Position numbers and translations under genes: made by a program
Source: Clostridia bacterium
Lineage (GTDB): Bacteria; Bacillota; Clostridia; Oscillospirales; CAG-382
Assembly: GCA_017397605.1 (NCBI GenBank)
Contig: JAFQII010000270.1
Coordinates: 1-9,653, forward strand
Direction: 5' to 3'
DNA: 9,653 nt
Shown here: positions 1 through 6,290 of the stretch, in pieces
How the letters are laid out: each line of letters opens with the position of its first letter
How positions within the stretch are numbered: the first letter of the stretch is position 1
Notes under the pieces: generated by a model
What the model saw: only the letters and a program-made list of their open reading frames with translations
Database searches by the model: none
What the model was told of the DNA's origin: nothing

Positions 1-508
1 ATTGATCCACGAAAACGATGTGATCTATCTCTCGGGCGGATCGTTTGGGTACATCATGTTATCTTTTTTGCCGCAGGACATCCGCTATACCTTGGTCATC
101 AACTCTGTGGAGATTGGCAAAAAGCTTCGGTCTTTTGAGAACATTGACGTATATATGGCAGGCGGAAAGATGCGCGCAAGCGGCTCCATTGTCGACAGCA
201 TGGCAAATACGTTTGTCAGCAAGCTTCACTTTGACCTTTGTTTGATCACAGGCGCCGGCTTGACAGCATCGTTCGGGCTATCCAACGGAACAGACGAAAC
301 GGCGTCATTCCAGCGGACGGTCATCCAAAACAGCCGCAGACGTTATCTTTTGATGCCGAGCACCAAGATCGGCGCGGACGCGTTTGTCAAGGTTTGTGAT
401 GCCGAAGCATTTGACGAAGTGATTACTGACTGGGACTGCGCTGAAGATCAGATTCTTGCACTGGAAGAGCAAGGCGTGACCGTCACAGTGGTCGAGGAGC
501 CGAGATGA
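1..508 (+). CDS. DeoR/GlpR-family transcriptional repressor, C-terminal sensor domain (5' truncated by window edge)
   Basis: The visible 168 residues match the effector-binding (DeoRC) domain that follows the winged helix in DeoR/GlpR-type repressors, which usually sense a phosphorylated sugar. Recognisable pieces, in order, are 'LVINSVEIGKKL' (the TNS/N-I-A strand-helix), 'DVYMAGGKMR' (the L-x-GG-x-x-R strand), the 'DLCLITGAGL' core strand, 'GLSNGTDETASFQRTVI' (the G-L-T...E...K-R segment), 'STKIGADAF' (the S-K-x-G-x-x-x-F phosphate-pocket segment) and 'VITDWD' near the end. The N-terminal DNA-binding domain must lie left of base 1, so the TTG at base 2 is not a credible start. The target operon and ligand cannot be read from here. 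The stop codon overlaps the next start as ATGA, so the two genes are translationally linked. Confidence 0.85.
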   Translation, partial: LIHENDVIYLSGGSFGYIMLSFLPQDIRYTLVINSVEIGKKLRSFENIDVYMAGGKMRASGSIVDSMANTFVSKLHFDLCLITGAGLTASFGLSNGTDETASFQRTVIQNSRRRYLLMPSTKIGADAFVKVCDAEAFDEVITDWDCAEDQILALEEQGVTVTVVEEPR

Positions 509-729
509 ACCGGGAGTTGTTACTGCGCAATCTGATTCTGGACCGTTATACAAGTCTGAGACAGTTTGCGATTCACGCAGATATCCCCTACAGCACCTTG
601 ATGACGCTGTTGTCCCGAGACATCGGCGGCGCTTCGTTTGATGTGGTGATCAAAATCTGCAAAGCGTTGCAAATCGATCCTATGGCTTTGGAAAGCAGGC
701 TCAACGATTCATTGGATGCCCAACAATGA
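505..729 (+). CDS. Small XRE-like helix-turn-helix protein
   Basis: This 74-residue protein is almost entirely one Cro/C1-type HTH. Helices 2 and 3 are seen in 'SLRQFAIHADIPYSTLMTLL' (residues 17-36), followed by 'FDVVIKICKALQIDPMAL', the usual closing helices. There is no room for a sensor or dimerisation domain beyond the HTH, so it is a stand-alone DNA-binding protein. Its ATG overlaps the TGA of the DeoR-type gene by 4 bases, so it is probably made by re-initiation after that gene and acts in the same regulatory circuit. No promoter or separate ribosome site is needed for this reading. A GAGGAG-like stretch at 494-499, inside the upstream gene, could help. Its DNA target is unknown. Similar orphan HTH proteins are common in Clostridia, from general knowledge. 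Confidence 0.75.
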   Translation: MNRELLLRNLILDRYTSLRQFAIHADIPYSTLMTLLSRDIGGASFDVVIKICKALQIDPMALESRLNDSLDAQQ

Positions 730-737
730 ATTGATCA

Positions 738-765
738 TTGATTTTCACGTAGAATCTGCTATACT
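738..765 (+). promoter_or_regulatory. Promoter for the 387-residue XRE regulator
   Basis: A -35 box TTGATT (738-743), a 16-bp spacer and a TATACT -10 box (760-765) carrying an extended-minus-10 TGC directly before it. The -35 overlaps the right arm of a short inverted repeat CAATGA/TCATTG (724-729 and 735-740), and an 8-bp palindrome CACCGGTG (773-780) lies just after the -10. Either could be an operator for autoregulation, which is common for XRE repressors, but this is inference. Confidence 0.6.
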
Positions 766-808
766 GTAGTCACACCGGTGATACAACAATGATTGAAAGG
801 AGCTACCT

Positions 809-1972
809 ATGCAACTGAATTTAGGTCAAAAAATACGCGAGCTCCGTCAACGCGACGAACGCACGCAGGAAATGCTTGCCGATGCACTCGGCGTCACCTC
901 GCAGGCTGTTTCGCGTTGGGAGTCAAACGGCGGGTATCCCGACATGGAGTTTATCCCCGCTATCGCAAATTATTTTCACATTTCGATCGACGAATTATTT
1001 GGCTACAGCGCAGATCGCGAAAGCAAGATCGAAGATATTTTGCACAAAACCGATGCGTTGCTCAGGAGAAACGGTCTTTCGTTGAAAGAAGGCGACCCGG
1101 CGGAAGAATTTGAAGCATGTATCGAAACATTGCGCACAGCTTTGGCGGAATTCCCCAACGAACCGAGGTTTTTGTCAAGGCTTGCGGAGGCGTTGTTTTA
1201 TGTCGGATGGAAAAAACACGGTGCAAGAGCCAAGCTGGAGGACGGCGCCATTGTCGAGGATGCGGAGCATAATGCCAAAAACGAGTATTGGAGAGAAGCA
1301 CTGCTGGTCTCCGAAAAGCTGATAAACGTCAGTACAACAGAAGAAGACCGCGAGAACGCCATCTATCGGTCAATTTATCTCCATGGCAGACTCGGCGAAT
1401 ACGAAAAAGCAAAGCAGCTTGCGTGCAAACAGCATTCCGTCAGAATCAGCAGAGAAATGCTTTTGCCGCTTGCTGCCAACGGTACCGAAAAAGCGCATTA
1501 CCAAGGGTTGCGTATTCTATCTTTGATCAACAATCTGGGAGATGCCGTGCAGGATGCGATTTACAGACAGCCGAAGCTATATTCCTCTGCATATTGTTTG
1601 CAGGTGTTTGAATCGGTTTTGGGTCTGTACGAAACTGTTTTTTCCGATGGACGTTGCGGACACTGGCATTTTGACATCAGCATGCTGTGCTTTCAGATTT
1701 CGTACCATGCAGAGAAATTCTGCAAGGACCGCGACAAAGCGTTGATGTATTTTGACAAGGGGTTTGATCACTTTACGGCGTACAAAAAAGTCATGCAAGA
1801 GGATTGCGTCTATACCGCGCCGTTGGTCGCTCATCTCAAATACTCATATTCCAACCGCAAACAGCCGCACCCGGTCGCAAGCGACTATCTGCAAACAAAG
1901 CTCGAAGGTTATTCGGAGGAATTTCTCACCGAACTGCGCAAAAACGAAAAGTATGCAGAGTGTTTTGTATAG
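809..1972 (+). CDS. XRE-family transcriptional regulator with long helical (TPR-like) C-terminal region
   Basis: Residues 5-62 form a clear Cro/C1-type HTH: 'LGQKIRELRQ', then the recognition region 'LGVTSQAVSRWESNGGYPD', then 'IPAIANYFHISIDELFG'. The S-x-x-x-R-W-E core is intact. The remaining ~320 residues are rich in helices. One segment (about residues 100-135, 'CIETLRTALAEFPNEPRFLSRLAEALFYVGW') resembles a TPR-like helical pair, and more helix pairs follow up to about residue 340. This architecture is typical of Clostridial regulators that sense a peptide or partner protein through a helical-repeat domain, but no ligand can be deduced. The start is fixed by GAAAGGAG, 8 bases before ATG 809. 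The gene has its own promoter (738-765) and its own terminator (1979-2009), so it is probably monocistronic. Confidence 0.85.
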   Translation: MQLNLGQKIRELRQRDERTQEMLADALGVTSQAVSRWESNGGYPDMEFIPAIANYFHISIDELFGYSADRESKIEDILHKTDALLRRNGLSLKEGDPAEEFEACIETLRTALAEFPNEPRFLSRLAEALFYVGWKKHGARAKLEDGAIVEDAEHNAKNEYWREALLVSEKLINVSTTEEDRENAIYRSIYLHGRLGEYEKAKQLACKQHSVRISREMLLPLAANGTEKAHYQGLRILSLINNLGDAVQDAIYRQPKLYSSAYCLQVFESVLGLYETVFSDGRCGHWHFDISMLCFQISYHAEKFCKDRDKALMYFDKGFDHFTAYKKVMQEDCVYTAPLVAHLKYSYSNRKQPHPVASDYLQTKLEGYSEEFLTELRKNEKYAECFV

Positions 1973-1978
1973 AGACAG

Positions 1979-2009
1979 AAAGGACTGCTCGACAAGAGCA
2001 GTCCTTTTT
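1979..2009 (+). terminator. Strong intrinsic terminator between convergent genes
   Basis: A perfect 12-bp stem AAAGGACTGCTC (1979-1990) / GAGCAGTCCTTT (1996-2007) with the 5-base loop GACAA is followed by T residues on the + strand. It starts 7 bases after the stop of the XRE regulator. Read on the - strand it follows the lipoprotein gene stop (2018) by 8 bases with a weaker TTTCT tail, so it may serve both directions. Confidence 0.9.
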
Positions 2010-2017
2010 AACAGCTT

Positions 2018-2941
2018 TTATTCTTCTATCATCGTGCCGCCCCACTCGACGACGGTAAAGCCTTTTCTTTCGAACGGTTCAAAGGTTTGCGGCGTGAGCT
2101 CCATATATGTATCAGACGGCACAGCAGTCATATACACGCGCAGGAGGCAGTCTGGGGCAGGTGTAATCGAAAGTTCTGCGAGTGAGGTATAGAGATCTGT
2201 TTTAAACGAAAACAGGTTGTAGGGGTTTTCCTGCAGTCTGGGCAACCAATAGATGATAAACTCATTCGCCTCGCGTTCGTTCAAGCCTTGTTGGGCAAGA
2301 ACATCTTCCAAAAATGCGGCGGTGTCTTCCCCTTTGACACAAAAACCTGTGGAAAAGTTGGGTTTTAAGTCCAGCTCGCCTTCCCAGTACAGGCAGTAAT
2401 AAGACTTGCCGTCCGGAAACGTCAGCGTTCCGTCGGGGTGTGCGATAAAATTCTGCCATCCGTCCGCGCCGTGCACGGGATAGGTGCAGGTCAGCTTTCC
2501 GTCAAGCGTGACCTTGACGGAGCACTCTGTCGGCACGGTGGGATAAAGGTAGATGACAGGCTTGTAAGCGACCATGGGAGGTTGTTCTTTGATCTCAATA
2601 CTTGTGACAGTTTGGATTGTGTCCGACCATCGATAAGTTACTTCTCCACCATAAGAACGATCCTCTACTGTTTCGGAGCCACCCAAAACAACACGAGCAT
2701 CCGTGGGATAGGTAACATAGACTGTATCACTACTGCACAGTTTATTTAACGCATCGGGATAAAGAATCAACGTGTACTCTTTATTCCCCGGAGTTGAACT
2801 CGCTGCAACAAAGCTCCCCTCTCGAACGTAGAGTACGACAAAGGATTCTGTTTTCAAGTTCTCGTCATTCTGTATTTTGCACGAAGCGAGACATACAGAA
2901 AGTAAAAGCAGAAGAGGCAAATATACTATAGGATTTTTCAC
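2018..2941 (-). CDS. Lipoprotein of the ECF-sigma operon, with conserved YKPVIYLYP...VEWGG domain
   Basis: The 307-residue product starts with a lipoprotein signal: K2, a leucine-rich core (8-18) and lipobox L18-A19-S20-C21, so it should be exported and lipid-anchored at Cys21. Residues 22-120 look like a variable spacer or small beta domain. From about 126 a distinct domain begins with 'YKPVIYLYP' and continues through 'GADGWQNFIAHPDGTLTF', 'YYCLYWEGE', 'STGFCVKGEDTAAFLEDVL', 'EANEFIIYWLPRLQENPYNL', and ends 'RKGFTVVEWGGT'. I recognise this as a recurring, uncharacterised bacterial secreted domain, but cannot name a function. The start is GTG (2939-2941), supported by AAAGGAG 8 bases upstream. 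It lies 23 bases after the preceding membrane-protein gene, as the last gene of the sigma operon, so it may be an output or sensor of that system. Confidence 0.8.
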   Translation of the reverse strand: MKNPIVYLPLLLLLSVCLASCKIQNDENLKTESFVVLYVREGSFVAASSTPGNKEYTLILYPDALNKLCSSDTVYVTYPTDARVVLGGSETVEDRSYGGEVTYRWSDTIQTVTSIEIKEQPPMVAYKPVIYLYPTVPTECSVKVTLDGKLTCTYPVHGADGWQNFIAHPDGTLTFPDGKSYYCLYWEGELDLKPNFSTGFCVKGEDTAAFLEDVLAQQGLNEREANEFIIYWLPRLQENPYNLFSFKTDLYTSLAELSITPAPDCLLRVYMTAVPSDTYMELTPQTFEPFERKGFTVVEWGGTMIEE

Positions 2942-2964
2942 TTTTTAGTCTCCTTTCCGACCGG

Positions 2965-3573
2965 TCACTCGCCGATCAACCGTTTGAATTTTTCGAGCAT
3001 TTTTTCTGACAAAAAGACCGGGTCGTTTTGTCCGTGCCCGATCAAGCGGTTACCCAGCAGCAACAGGCTGTATTTCTCTTCGGTCTCGGCAAGAAAACGA
3101 ATTTCATACGATTTTCCGTCAATCAACTCGCCGTCTGCCGGACACATATTGATCGCGGTTTGCAAAAAATCACATAGCTTTTTGATTTCGTTCCGTTGCG
3201 TCAATACAATTGGCTCCGTTCCGTCATACACTTCGGAGATTTGCACACCGATAATTGTTATCGTTTGTTCTCCATAGGTATTGGACGCAGGCGGCAGAAT
3301 GTCACCCATCGACGATAGCATCCCCCCTGTTCCGATGTTCGGGTCTACCGGCTCGTCCGGAGGCGTCAGCCAGTCGTACAACTCGGGCCATTCTGTTTGA
3401 TATAAATGGAGGTCATAGACGTCAGATCGGGGCAGAGAAACATACCCCGCACCGCACACCAAAAGCATGCACATGCAGGCCATCACGATGCGCCTGCGGT
3501 TCTTTTTTCGTTCCTTGCGGCATTGTTCTGCGCGGCGCAATACCTCCGCTTTGTATTCTTCTTGCGTTCTCAC
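2965..3573 (-). CDS. Single-pass membrane protein, probable anti-sigma factor for the adjacent ECF sigma factor
   Basis: The 202-residue protein has a basic N-terminal cytoplasmic segment (residues 1-28, 'RRAEQCRKERKKNRRR'), one transmembrane helix (about 29-47) and an outside domain of about 155 residues. The outside part includes 'ITIIGVQISEVYDGTEPIVLTQRNEIKKLCDFLQTAI' and a C-terminal 'YSLLLLGNRLIGHG', which could be a small alpha/beta sensor fold. No zinc-binding HxxxCxxC anti-sigma motif is present, so the role as anti-sigma factor is inferred from topology and position. The start is GTG (3571-3573), overlapping the sigma-factor stop as GTGA, so the two are translationally coupled. AGGGGAG lies just upstream within the sigma gene. 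Alternatively it may simply be a membrane-anchored effector. Confidence 0.65.
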   Translation of the reverse strand: MRTQEEYKAEVLRRAEQCRKERKKNRRRIVMACMCMLLVCGAGYVSLPRSDVYDLHLYQTEWPELYDWLTPPDEPVDPNIGTGGMLSSMGDILPPASNTYGEQTITIIGVQISEVYDGTEPIVLTQRNEIKKLCDFLQTAINMCPADGELIDGKSYEIRFLAETEEKYSLLLLGNRLIGHGQNDPVFLSEKMLEKFKRLIGE

Positions 3574-4115
3574 AGCAGTGTTCTCCCCTCTTCTCCGAGC
3601 ATCTCGCGCAGTTCCTTTTTGGCGCGGTACAGCAGATTGTCGATCTGCTTTTTGCTCTTATGTAAGACACGCGCGACTTGCTCGTAGGATTGATCTTCAA
3701 AATATACCAGATGAATGACAGCCGCTTGCTCTGCAGGCAAGCTCGCGATCGCGCGGTAAAGTATCTGCATGCGTTCGTCCTTTACAAGCAGAGTTTCGGG
3801 CGTGTCGGGATCGGTTGCCTGCACTTCTTCAAGGTCTGTAAACGTGATTTTTGCGCGGTGTTTGCAAAAATCGAGCGCACGGGACCGACCTATCATAAAC
3901 AGGTAGGTTTTGAACGGTGTTTTGAAATTGTAGTGACGAGGATGCACAAGCAACCATGTGAAAGCATCGATCGAAAGATCCTCTGCTGTGTGGTAATCAC
4001 CGACATAACGGCAGAGGAACAGCGTGAGAGGCTCTCTGAACATCTGCAGCAGTTCATCAAAGGCTTGTTCTTCCCCATCAAGGAAACGGCGGTACAGGAG
4101 CGCTCCGTGATCCAT
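3570..4115 (-). CDS. ECF-type RNA polymerase sigma factor (sigma-70 family)
   Basis: The 181-residue protein has the two-domain layout of group 4 sigma factors. Region 2 covers about residues 10-90, with 'TAEDLSIDAFTWLL' (43-56) matching the D-A-E-D-L-x-x-x-x-F core-binding helix and 'FKTYLFMIGRSRALDFCK' matching the -10 recognition helix. Region 4 covers about 117-171: 'LPAEQAAVIHLVYFEDQSY' then the HTH 'EQVARVLHKSKKQIDNLLYRAKKELR'. There is no region 1.1 or region 3. AAAGGGGA, about 8 bases upstream, supports ATG 4115; a second ATG seven bases earlier is out of frame. The gene overlaps the next one by 4 bases and heads a three-gene operon with a membrane protein and a lipoprotein, the standard arrangement for an envelope-stress or signal-responsive sigma/anti-sigma unit. 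The signal is unknown. Confidence 0.9.
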   Translation of the reverse strand: MDHGALLYRRFLDGEEQAFDELLQMFREPLTLFLCRYVGDYHTAEDLSIDAFTWLLVHPRHYNFKTPFKTYLFMIGRSRALDFCKHRAKITFTDLEEVQATDPDTPETLLVKDERMQILYRAIASLPAEQAAVIHLVYFEDQSYEQVARVLHKSKKQIDNLLYRAKKELREMLGEEGRTLL

Positions 4116-4136
4116 GAGGCATGTCCCCTTTCATTC

Positions 4137-4165
4137 CCTTATACGATTGAAAACAAAAAATTCCT
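4137..4165 (-). promoter_or_regulatory. Candidate ECF-type (autoregulated) promoter of the sigma-factor operon
   Basis: Upstream of the sigma gene, reading on the - strand, there is GGAAT, 14 bases, then CGTATAAG. No TTGACA-like box is found at the right distance from TATAAG. The GGAA...CGTATA combination resembles ECF-type promoters (for example sigma-W-like -10 CGTATA), which would fit autoregulation, although the spacer is shorter than usual. The -35-like part lies inside the terminator hairpin of the upstream operon. Confidence 0.3.
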
Positions 4166-4187
4166 TATAATCTCTACAAGGAATTTT
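4157..4187 (-). terminator. Intrinsic terminator of the VTC/DUF4956/hydrolase operon, overlapping the last codons
   Basis: On the - strand, AAAATTCCTT / AAGGAATTTT (4178-4187 and 4157-4166) form a perfect 10-bp stem with an 11-base loop, followed by a TTTTTTG run. The stop codon TAG (4174-4176) of the hydrolase gene lies in the loop, so the upstream stem arm is part of the coding sequence. Confidence 0.75.
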
Positions 4188-4731
4188 GAATATTGGGCGA
4201 CAGGTCACAAAGTCTGCCGCGATAAACGACCGTTGCGCCGGGAAGCGAGAGAAAATCCACCGGGTGCACGATCTTGCCAAGCTGTTCTGCGCCGTTAATC
4301 TTGTTGGTGACAAGCACCTCTTTGACAAAATCGGAGCAATAGTAATAGTTCTTGCGTTTGAAACGGATTCCAAACGCGGCAATCAACAACCCGAGAATGT
4401 CATAGCGGAGTTTTTTGTGTCGCGTATACATTTCTTCCAGATGAGCAGCAACCGCCTCGTAGGTCTGTGCATCCACCTGCAGTTCGATGACGGCAATGTT
4501 GGTTTTCGGAAAGCGCTTGAACGTACCAAAATACGGCGACTCCTTGACATATCCCGCCCAAAACGGGTTGTACGCATTGCGTCTGCCAAACGAGTACATT
4601 CTTGTCAGCTCACGGTTGAGACTGACGGAAGAATGATTGAACTCTTTTTTGGTCACCGTATGCAGCAAGCGGGAAAGAACCGTGCCCGTCTGGCTGAGAA
4701 CAATATAGATTTGTTTCTGTTCGTTTTCCAT
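4174..4731 (-). CDS. Permuted papain-like cysteine hydrolase (YiiX/LRAT/NlpC-P60-like)
   Basis: The 185-residue protein opens with 'IYIVLSQTGTVLSRLL' (8-23), followed by 'FNHSSVSLNRELTRMYSFGR' with the likely catalytic His33, and later 'YYYCSDFVKEVL' with the likely nucleophile Cys132. Histidine before cysteine is the order seen in circularly permuted NlpC/P60 folds such as YiiX/YaeF and LRAT, which cut or transfer acyl or amide bonds in lipids or peptides. The 'GYVKESPYFGTF' segment after the His is typical of Firmicute members as I remember them. There is no signal peptide or membrane helix, so it should be cytoplasmic. GAGG, 7 bases before ATG 4731, supports the start. It lies 25 bases after the DUF4956 gene and ends the same operon. 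The substrate is unknown. Confidence 0.75.
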   Translation of the reverse strand: MENEQKQIYIVLSQTGTVLSRLLHTVTKKEFNHSSVSLNRELTRMYSFGRRNAYNPFWAGYVKESPYFGTFKRFPKTNIAVIELQVDAQTYEAVAAHLEEMYTRHKKLRYDILGLLIAAFGIRFKRKNYYYCSDFVKEVLVTNKINGAEQLGKIVHPVDFLSLPGATVVYRGRLCDLSPNIQNSL

Positions 4732-4756
4732 GCGGACACCTCAAATTGATAGCGAA

Positions 4757-5425
4757 TCAAAGCTCCTCGATGCTGTCTTCTGCCTCTGCAAGAGAAATTT
4801 CGAGGTTGCCGTTGCGGACGCGGAGCGCGTCGATCATTTCCTGCACTTGGGTTTTGTCCTTCATCTGCACTTTATAAAATAGCTTATACAGACTGCCCAT
4901 GTTGGCGGTTTTGGTACGAACCAAACGGCAGGACTTGGTGTAAGTCTCAAAGATATCGCCAAACGCATCTGCGATATGTAATGTTTCGGGAACGGTAATC
5001 TGCAGATCCATCACGCGCTGTGCGCCCATCGGAACGTGTGCCAATACAACGATCACGGCACAAATAATTGCAGTAAACAGCAGAGCGATCACAATATACC
5101 CTGCCGCGCAAGCAAGACCTGCGGTCATCGCCAAAAAGATCGTTGCGATATCCTTTGCCTTGCCGGGGACGGAACGGAAACGCACCAGCGAGAAAGCACC
5201 CATGACAGCAACACCCGTACCGACGTTGCCGTTGACCATCATAATGACAGTCGACACGATCATCGGCAACAAAATCAGCGAGACCAAAAAGCTTTTGGTC
5301 GTATGCGCGCGGTACGATGCGGCAAGCGCGGAAAGAACGCCGCAAACCAATGCGGTAGCCAGACAAAGTAAAAATGCAAGAACGGTATTTTGTGTACCGA
5401 GCACAGTGTCAAGAATTGCAGGCAT
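4757..5425 (-). CDS. DUF4956-family membrane protein
   Basis: The 222-residue protein has an N-terminal half with about four transmembrane helices (roughly 15-36, 44-64, 69-80 with 93-110, and 112-130) and a C-terminal cytoplasmic half (131-222) ending in an acidic tail 'EAEDSIEEL'. The family signature is 'GAFSLVRFRSVPGKAKDIATIFLAMTAG' (split here at residues 76-103), with the S-L-V-R-F-R-S and K-D-I elements intact. In many Firmicutes this family sits next to VTC-type polyphosphate polymerase-like genes, as here: its ATG lies inside the end of that gene (17-base overlap). GGAGA at the usual distance supports ATG 5425. A plausible role is as membrane partner for the VTC-like enzyme, perhaps in transport or anchoring, but this is inferred from gene pairing only. 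Confidence 0.85.
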   Translation of the reverse strand: MPAILDTVLGTQNTVLAFLLCLATALVCGVLSALAASYRAHTTKSFLVSLILLPMIVSTVIMMVNGNVGTGVAVMGAFSLVRFRSVPGKAKDIATIFLAMTAGLACAAGYIVIALLFTAIICAVIVVLAHVPMGAQRVMDLQITVPETLHIADAFGDIFETYTKSCRLVRTKTANMGSLYKLFYKVQMKDKTQVQEMIDALRVRNGNLEISLAEAEDSIEEL

Positions 5426-6146
5426 GATATTGTTCTCCTTTTTGCGTCAATGTTTGTAAATAAGCAGTACCGTATTTGGAAAATGAGGACGGATAAATCT
5501 CAAGCTCCGACAGCGCACGCGAGAGCCACAGCGGCATTGCGCCGTCCGTTTTGATCTCCAAAAGAACCGTGTCGTCAGATATGATCTTGGTTCCGTCTGC
5601 GCCGTGCGACGAAGTTAACCCATCCCCCATCGTAAGACCGTACTCGCGGTAACGAATCGCCGTATCAAAGGTCAAGCGAAGGTTGGGCAAGTCCGTCACG
5701 TAATACGCCTCACGCTCGCACGCGATCATCATCGCAGGCTTGGGATGACGGTAAAACTGCATGGCATAATCAATTTCGCGCATGATCTGTGAGTCCTCGG
5801 TTGTGACTCCGCCGTACAAATACTGCTCCGCTTCCGCAAGCGACATAGAGACGCGGCGCTTATAAACAACACCCTTGTACTTCTTTTTCAGTTCCAAAAA
5901 CACCTTGGTATCTTCATGCGGAATACCGTAGCTGCGCAATCGGAGTTTTTCCTTGTAGGATACCGCCGTGATCGAATTACGGATCAACAAATGATCGGGT
6001 GTGTCGAGGTATAAACTGCACACCGTGCTTTTGCCATGCGCATCGGGAATCAGGTACTTGCCGATTGCAGAAAGCAATGCATCGCGTTTCGCAAGAGAAA
6101 TACGGTATTTTTTCTCCACGCGTTTAAAGATGCAAATATCCTTCAT
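5409..6146 (-). CDS. VTC-domain (polyphosphate polymerase-like) protein of the triphosphate tunnel fold
   Basis: The 245-residue protein carries the basic and acidic strand motifs that line a triphosphate tunnel: 'FKRVEKKYRI' (7-16, E11, K13), 'KEKLRLRSYG' (65-74, K67, R69, R71), 'VFLELKKKYKGVVYKRR' (E85, K87, R98, R99), 'CEREAY' (R145), 'RLTFDTAIRYR' (157-167), 'LLEIKTD' (E197, K199) and 'FSKYGTAYL' (K224). VTC proteins in yeast make polyphosphate from ATP; bacterial relatives with DUF4956 partners are only presumed to do so. An open frame extends 35 codons further upstream, but GGAGG 7 bases before ATG 6146, and the match of 'MKDICIFKRVEKKYR' to the family start, favour the shorter form. 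First gene of a three-gene operon with a promoter at 6180-6208. Confidence 0.85.
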   Translation of the reverse strand: MKDICIFKRVEKKYRISLAKRDALLSAIGKYLIPDAHGKSTVCSLYLDTPDHLLIRNSITAVSYKEKLRLRSYGIPHEDTKVFLELKKKYKGVVYKRRVSMSLAEAEQYLYGGVTTEDSQIMREIDYAMQFYRHPKPAMMIACEREAYYVTDLPNLRLTFDTAIRYREYGLTMGDGLTSSHGADGTKIISDDTVLLEIKTDGAMPLWLSRALSELEIYPSSFSKYGTAYLQTLTQKGEQYHACNS

Positions 6147-6179
6147 CAACAAGCCTCCTCTCCCAAAAGCATTCATTTT

Positions 6180-6208
6180 ATTATAATACAGTTTTATAAA
6201 TAATGCAA
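6180..6208 (-). promoter_or_regulatory. Promoter of the VTC/DUF4956/hydrolase operon
   Basis: On the - strand, TTGCAT (6203-6208), a 17-base spacer and a perfect TATAAT (6180-6185), about 34 bases before the ATG at 6146. The -10 is canonical. The -35 keeps only the TTG of the consensus but is the same hexamer as at the GNAT and lipase promoters. Confidence 0.7.
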
Positions 6209-6247
6209 GAAGAAAAGCACGATTTTTACAAAAAAACCAATAAAAAA

Positions 6248-6284
6248 ACAAACGGAGCTGCGTTTAGAGCAGTTCCGTTTTTGT
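6248..6284 (-). terminator. Intrinsic terminator of the LOG-family gene
   Basis: On the - strand a 12-bp stem (AAACGGAACTGC pairing with GCAGCTCCGTTT, one G-T pair; 6269-6280 and 6250-6261) with a 7-base loop is followed by GTTTTTTT. It begins 11 bases after the stop at 6291. It also separates this gene from the VTC operon promoter downstream. Confidence 0.85.
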
Positions 6285-6290
6285 TTCGGT

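Noticed and set aside
3678..4298. 206-codon + strand open frame
   Set aside because: Antisense to the ECF sigma factor; no ribosome site and no domain. The sigma gene in the other strand is unambiguous.
4186..4749. Long open frame (187 codons) on the + strand
   Set aside because: It is antisense to the permuted papain-like hydrolase, whose motifs are clear. It has no ribosome site and its translation shows no recognisable domain.
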